Assembly (NCBI GenBank): GCA_963575645.1
Contig: OY754464.1
Coordinates: 9,300,001 to 9,364,000 of the forward strand
Length of the DNA: 64,000 nucleotides
Source: Xanthostigma xanthostigma
Lineage: Eukaryota > Arthropoda > Insecta > Raphidioptera > Raphidiidae
Direction: 5' to 3'
The notes under the pieces were generated by a model that saw nothing but the letters and a program-made list of their open reading frames with translations, was not told the DNA's origin and searched no databases. Within the stretch, counting starts at the first letter, position 1, and each line of letters opens with the position of its first letter. This document shows, piece after piece, positions 58,107 through 64,000 of the stretch. The position numbers were made by a program, and so were the translations under genes.

Positions 58107-58898
58107 TGAAGAATTCTATTCAGACGTTAATTAAAAATTTGAAAAAAATCTTTAGGTTTAGTTGTGAATTTTGCTAAGTTTCCCTTTTTAAGTGTATATT
58201 GTAAACAATATAATATTAATCTTATATTTTATAAAAAAAAAATACCGGCCGTGTTGTAGTACTTTGGCCACTTATACAAATGGACGGAAAAAAGGGCTAA
58301 CCGTGCATTTTGGATAAGCATCGATTTCATGTTTGGGATCGTAGAGACCAGGTCAGTGGTATGAGTAATTTAAAACTGATATTTCGGGACATAGTGTCCC
58401 TATTTGGCCATCATCTTAAAATGAGGTTATAAGTAGTTTTTTTTTTGCTGTATATATATCTATGGCATCATACATAGGTCTTTTGAGTGACCCTATTTTA
58501 GAACTATTAAAAACCAAATAAAGCTTTTAATGATTAAATGTAGTAACAAATATTTTTAGTAATAAAATATTTTCGTTTAAAATTAACAAATTTAAAAACT
58601 TTATTAACATTTTTGTTATTAACGCTACACAAAAAAGTTATTACAAAGCTAGTAGAGAATTTTATTATCTATAAAATTACTGTCTACATATTTTTGGTCA
58701 GATTACGGGTCTGAAGATACAGTAAAAAAATTATTACACTCTTCATTTCAAGGTGGCGTCCAAATGTGGGTATACTCTTCGTCCCTAAAACTTAGTTTTA
58801 AGGATCCTCCTATAATGAATCTCAGACAAAAAATTGCTGCTTACCAAACGAAAATGCATGTTTGAAAGATGAACTGACTCCGCGCTAAATAGCATTGC

Positions 58899-59180
58899 AA
58901 TAAATAAAATTATTGACCAATTTTTCAGACAAATATATTAACAAAAAATAGGTATATAAATTCAATACATTAACGTTTCGGTCCGGATATATTATTTGAA
59001 GCTTCTTCAAAACTGATCTAAAAAAATATAAATATTAATTAATTATTAGTATCTAATTGGTTTTTGATAAAAATTCGCTTCAAGTTTTTAAATATTGAAA
59101 TATTGAAAAATGTATTGAATTTATATATTTTTTGTTAATATATTTGTCTGAAAAATTGGTAGATTATTTTATTTATTGAA
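58899..59180. mobile_element. 'GTCGACCAATTT' family MITE, third copy
   Basis: AATAAAATTATTGACCAATT ... AATTGGTAGATTATTTTATT with AACGTTTCGGTCCGG...CTTCTTCA in the centre. Confidence 0.8.
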
Positions 59181-59379
59181 GAGTTCTAATCAGACGTTAA
59201 TCAAATATTTGTTTATTAAGTAAGTTCCATTTTTGAAGAATGTAAATCATACGCTTGATAAAGTATCTAAACTAAATTTTACTGTGAAACCTTTGAATGT
59301 TGCATAATAATTATTACATTTCTTCCGAGTGCCGCGATTAACTTTTTTTTTTGTCTGGGAACTGCATCTTAACTAAATA

Positions 59380-59623
59380 TCTATACTAATATTATAAAGA
59401 GGTAAAGTTTGTCAGTTTGGATGTAGGAAATAATCTTTGAAACTACAAATCCGATTTCAAAAATGTTTCCATCAATATTTAGAATGGAGCTCTAGAATGG
59501 ACATAGGCTACATATTTATATCGCGTTAAAAAGTTCTTTTCATGGAGATCAATTTTGCAACGTAAGTCGACGAAAAAACGGTGGCAATCTACAAATTCAG
59601 ACGAAGCAGGACCCGGCCGCTAG
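59380..59623 (+). mobile_element. Short nonautonomous Helitron, precise A|T insertion
   Basis: 244 bp starting TCTATACTAATATTATAAAG and ending CCGGCCGCTAG. The preceding base is A and the following base T, as for rolling-circle Helitron insertion (5'-TC...CTRR-3' between A and T). Confidence 0.88.
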
Positions 59624-60923
59624 TCTGATATAACTTTATATATATTTGTTACAAAGAAGTTTCTGGTTTAAATAAGTTAATTACACTGAAAATATTATAA
59701 TATAGTATTATCGTAAATATGTGTTACTTTTAGGATTACTTTTTTTTTAAATATGAAAGAAACTGTAATCATAATCTTAATTATTTGTTCAAAAACAATA
59801 TAAAAACATTGAATGGATTCGACATTCGTATATAAAACGACAGTTCGATCAAAATAATAAATGACATATTTTATTTCAGAAATTAAAAACCACAATTCTT
59901 TTATAAAAATATGTTTGCCACTATAGGCATTTATACATTCTGTAAGTGGTTTATACACCTCTCCAAATATTTACATATATTTCTATAGGTACTTAACGTA
60001 GGCCGTCGGTAGATTCGGTTATAGAAATAATTAGAAAAACATTTATTTGAATATTTGATATATTTTCATAATATTTTTACTATTATCTGTAATAATATCT
60101 ATTGATATTTTTATTTTATTATTATAATTGAGATATGTGATACCTCTCAATAAATTACCAACAAAATAAGCTTAAAAAGAGACTGCGCCTCCATTAATCT
60201 CTTAGAAAATTGGAAATTATTTTGATTTCTTTGTTTATACATTTAAAAAAGAGTTATTATATAAGTTTTTAGTTCAACGGGTGCCCCACGCTTGTAAAAT
60301 TTTCAACGTTTTAGTGTTGGCAAAAACATGTTTTTTAGATTTTTTCAAAAAAAAAAATACATTTTAAAATTTTTAGACATTATAATATTTGTATTATAAT
60401 ATATTGTTTTAAAATTTAAACACATTTTCCCACCATTAGCACCGTCACTCCCACCATTTGATTTTTTATTTCCATATTTTACTTGTTATAAGTAGTATAA
60501 ATATGAATATAACCAAAATATCAGAATGCTTGTATTGTCACTGAAAATCGAGTTGAAAGATTTTTTTAGATATTTATTAGAATGCAATATACAAGTCAAG
60601 CTAATATAGAAATGTGTTAAAATAAGGAAGAATAAATAAATTTTGAGATCAATTTATAAAATAATATAAAAAGTTTTAAGGAACAACCTCCTATTATTAA
60701 AGTTATTTTTTTCTTCTTTTTAGTAAGTAGATTTTTCACGGCGGTACTATTTTTTTATAAAAAAAATCTATTTTTTGTACTAATATACTATATAGGTAGA
60801 TTATAAATGCATGCGTTGTCATAATATATATACTAATATCTTATATACGTTCTTATTTTAATTTATGGGAGTAAAATGATAAGATTAAGAACAAATTATT
60901 AGGTGAAAGCCTTCTTGCTTTAC

Positions 60924-61309
60924 CAGTGGCGGATTTAGGCCCGGACCAGGAATGACAAAATTTAGGAGGCGACTAAAATTTGAAAGGAGCTAAAAATTCA
61001 AAATTGAATGAGTTTTCTGTTGATTGTTTTCTCTCTCATAGTCACGATCAGAAATGTTAATATTTCATGACTATCATTACTGTACTTAGTAATAAAAGCA
61101 CACGCAATTACTAAAATTAATAAATATCAAATAAAAAGTAACGGTTTTAGAATATAAATGAAAAAAAGTCAAAACGGATCCGCCATAGGGATAATAATTC
61201 TTCGTCCAAGAGGATAGGAACTTCGTAAAAACATATTCTTTGACATTATACAAGAAGCGCGGCATATCAAAGCGGGCCTAGGGCTACATCAGAAACAAAT
61301 TCGCCCCTG
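60924..61309. mobile_element. hAT MITE, TSD TGCTTTAC/TGCTTAAC
   Basis: 386 bp, CAGTGGCGGATTTAGGCCC to AAATTCGCCCCTG, with 8-bp duplications matching 7/8 (60916-60923, 61310-61317). Confidence 0.75.
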
Positions 61310-62619
61310 TGCTTAACATTAATAACGTGCTTATTAATAATATTAAAAATATGTACATTTTAGTATAGGTTTAAAGTAGCAGCAATAGCTATAACGATTT
61401 CATTGTTTACATCAAATATCTAACTAAATGCTACTATATATATTCAAAATAATTTTGAAATAAATTGTTTGAAACATTTTATAGGTAATGATTAATTATT
61501 GATTTTTTCCTTTTTTTTTAATTTTTGCAAAAAATGTTTCGTCATACAAGTAATTTCGAAGCACGGTATAGGCCTGAAATTGTTTACCTGTCAAATTTTG
61601 TTCATTATTAGTTTTGTAATTTTGTAGAGTATACCTATAATGAACTTTAACACACTAGTACCAGCTGTATAATCATGAAATTTCAGGCCACTCGCCTTCC
61701 TCTGAAAACGACTGCATCATACAAGTTATTGTTTTTAACATTGGAAATTATACATTTTAGTTCTATGGGGACCGAGCTTCGTTATTTTCACGCCAACTGG
61801 TGGTAAAAATGTTAATTTTATGGGAGCATTTATTCAAAATAAGTATAATGACATACCTAATATGAGCAGGCTTTGGATAAAAAAAATTGCATTTATATGT
61901 CAATTATAGTGACAGTTTGCTTTTTTATAGTTATCGAAAATATAAGTAAATTGCAAAGTAAAATACTAATACAAAATATTATATTATAAAGAAGAAATTA
62001 TTTATACATAGCGTAATTTTTACATTATACACTTTAGACAGTGTTGTTTGTGGTACAACTTTGCGGTTATGACAACTTGCCCATTTAAATAACCTTCGAC
62101 AACATCATATACATGACCAGAATTATATAATTTTTCGCCTTTTGAGCTATTCTGTCCATGTACACGAGTATTAATTACAGGTTGAAATGCGTACTTATTT
62201 TTTTCATTTTTTCAAATATTTTTCATTGTTTACTATTATAAAATCATCCCATTTTCTTCATTAATTAGATACTAGAGAGCGCCAACTTCGTCAGTAGTGC
62301 TGACTCTATGTTTCACGCACGATTCCAATAAGCTTTATACTATGAGTTTTTTAAAGTAGGTAAATTAAATTAACTATCTTTAAAAATAATTTTCGATGTT
62401 TGTGCACCCTTTTTCTAAATATAAAAAGATAAATGTACATTTTACAAACATATAAAATAAATCAATTATAATTTGACTAGTGTGACCTGTGCGAATTATT
62501 CGCACTAAATAATTAGTATAATAATTATCACTTTACAAAATTATTTTTTAAATATGATTGCAGGTATTCAATTAGTTTCTAATTTTGCACACTGCTTATA
62601 ACGTTCTTCTTTTTGTTGT

Positions 62620-62905
62620 ATTTAAATATGAAGCTCAGATGACAGATCGAAGAAATATTTTACTAAAATTGTCATATAGAGGCGCAAGTAGCAAAAGCGT
62701 TGAGCTTAGCCATCAGATGGCATCATGCAGCATTGCTGTGACGTTGTTCAGCGTTGCTCGCTGTTTCAAAATTAAAGCCGTCAGATGGCAGGATGCAGTA
62801 TTATGTCTGTTGTATTACAATATGAAGGTCAGATGACAGATCGAAGTGTTGACGTTGTTTCAAAATTAACGCCGTCAGATGGCAGACGTTGTTCAGCGTT
62901 GCTGT
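62620..62905. repeat. Degenerate direct repeats
   Basis: ATATGAAG-x-TCAGATGACAGATCGAAG occurs at 62627 and 62820, and GACGTTGTTCAGCGTTGCT and GCCGTCAGATGGCAG also recur. This is a scrambled partial duplication of about 190 bp. Confidence 0.75.
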
Positions 62906-64000
62906 ATTTTAAATAATTTACAAAAACAAAAATCAATAATAAATTTTTTAGTTGTCGATGTCAGTAGAGCAAGCAATTATCTGTAAAATGATATATAATT
63001 TATGTGGAGAAATTGTGAGGTTTTATCTAAAAAGGGAGGCAAACATCTTAACCTTAGCGTATTAATATATATTATATGATTATATGATGTTCATATTTTC
63101 ATTGTTTAAATAAACAGTGTGTATAGCTGCGTCAATTGAGATATTATCCAGCGATAGGCATTTCTCTGTTTACCGACTGTCCGGTAATACTTTTTCATTC
63201 TTGCACTTTGTCATAAAAGTTGCAAGAGATTTTAGAATTTAACAATAGTTTATATACCTACATAAAATATTGTGTGTCAGTAAGCAGGATGTGTTGGTTA
63301 TTTAATGCGGATTATGGTAAATAACAATAGCAGCTCAATACTAATTTGCCTTAAGATTTTCTAAGTAAAATTTGAATTAACTTTTGTGGGTATTTGGTTT
63401 TCCCAACTAAACACACATTAATGCGAAAGTCATGTCAAAATGCGGGTTTTTGTTTAATGGTGTTTACATTTCTTATCTATCATTTCATTATACTGTTTAT
63501 AAATAAAGATAACCTTCAAAGAAATTACTGGTAAGAAGTTAAATATTGTGTTGTTTTTCGAGTCTATTCTTTTTCTGTTATTATAACCAATGAGCTGTAG
63601 ATATGGAGTGCTAGATTGGGCTGCACGAGCAATTTATGACAGAAAGATATAGCGGTAGTCAATCCGTCTTTGTTCAACAACAGACAACAAGACGGGCCAG
63701 AAAGAGACGTACATATATATACAGTGTTTATTGCATTCTCTTTCTTGTTGGTTTGCTTGGTTTTGCCACTACATCGATTAACTACGACACAAAAAAGTTT
63801 TAAATACTCTGCGCATTGAAATTTTTTAATAAGCTTCTTAATCATTTGCAAACCTTGCCTACGCAAAAATTTAAAAAACAAACAAAATTGGTTTTCACTA
63901 CTAATTAATGTTAGCTATATTATAACATAGAGGAATTTTTTGACTCTCGATTTTAATTATTATTGTATCTCTATCTCTGATGACTTCACACTGTATGTAA

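Larger units (their letters stand above)
55317..64000. other. Presumed Optix intron and flank
   Basis: 8.7 kb downstream of the donor at 55317. I find no exon encoding a Six3/6 C-terminus. Contents are a ~200-bp tandem array, two 'GTCGACCAATTT' MITEs, a Helitron, a hAT MITE and long AT-rich stretches (59640-60900, 61320-62600, 62940-64000) in which I see nothing definite. Confidence 0.5.

Overview
The window is AT-rich animal nuclear DNA with spliced genes, canonical GT/AG junctions and very dense DNA-transposon debris. All recognisable host genes are metazoan and the repeats are insect-type (TA-flanked mariner MITEs, hAT MITEs, short Helitrons, a DDE element of a family I associate with aphids and other hemipterans). 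I read it as an insect, perhaps a sap-feeding hemipteran. The order is inference and the species cannot be decided from this sequence.

Layout. 1-9222 (minus): the N-terminal half of Integrator subunit 7, seven exons rebuilt by phase-compatible splicing and running off the left edge; its introns are stuffed with mobile elements. 9223-12129: gene-free, with a 149-bp palindrome. 12130-13001 (minus): prefoldin subunit 2, two exons. 13808-16498 (plus): Van Gogh, two exons, head-to-head with prefoldin 2 (807 bp between start codons). 16499-24240: repeats only, including two hAT insertions with perfect 8-bp target duplications. 24241-31126 (plus): a single-pass leucine-rich-repeat membrane protein of two exons, whose 5.5-kb intron holds a 3.6-kb long-inverted-repeat element with another transposon nested inside. 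31138-48683: about 17 kb of MITEs, palindromes, Helitron relics and tRNA-derived fragments with no convincing host gene. 48684-52273: a nearly intact 3.6-kb DDE transposon with a four-exon transposase gene, 4-bp target duplications and a paralogous empty site elsewhere in the window. 54598-55316 (plus): the first exon of the Six3/6 homeobox gene Optix. 55317-64000: presumed Optix intron and flank, with a ~200-bp tandem array, a Helitron and a hAT MITE.

The host genes do not form one pathway: IntS7 (RNA 3' processing), prefoldin 2 (chaperone), Vang (planar cell polarity) and Optix (head, eye and pattern transcription factor) are conserved single genes separated by repeats. The most interesting material is mobile. 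It comprises the DDE transposon, apparently interrupted only by a one-base slip in an A-run near its C-terminus; alternating palindromic repeat blocks; long-inverted-repeat elements; and a recurring CTGAAGA...GAAAC motif inside several repeats that resembles part of a hammerhead ribozyme core.
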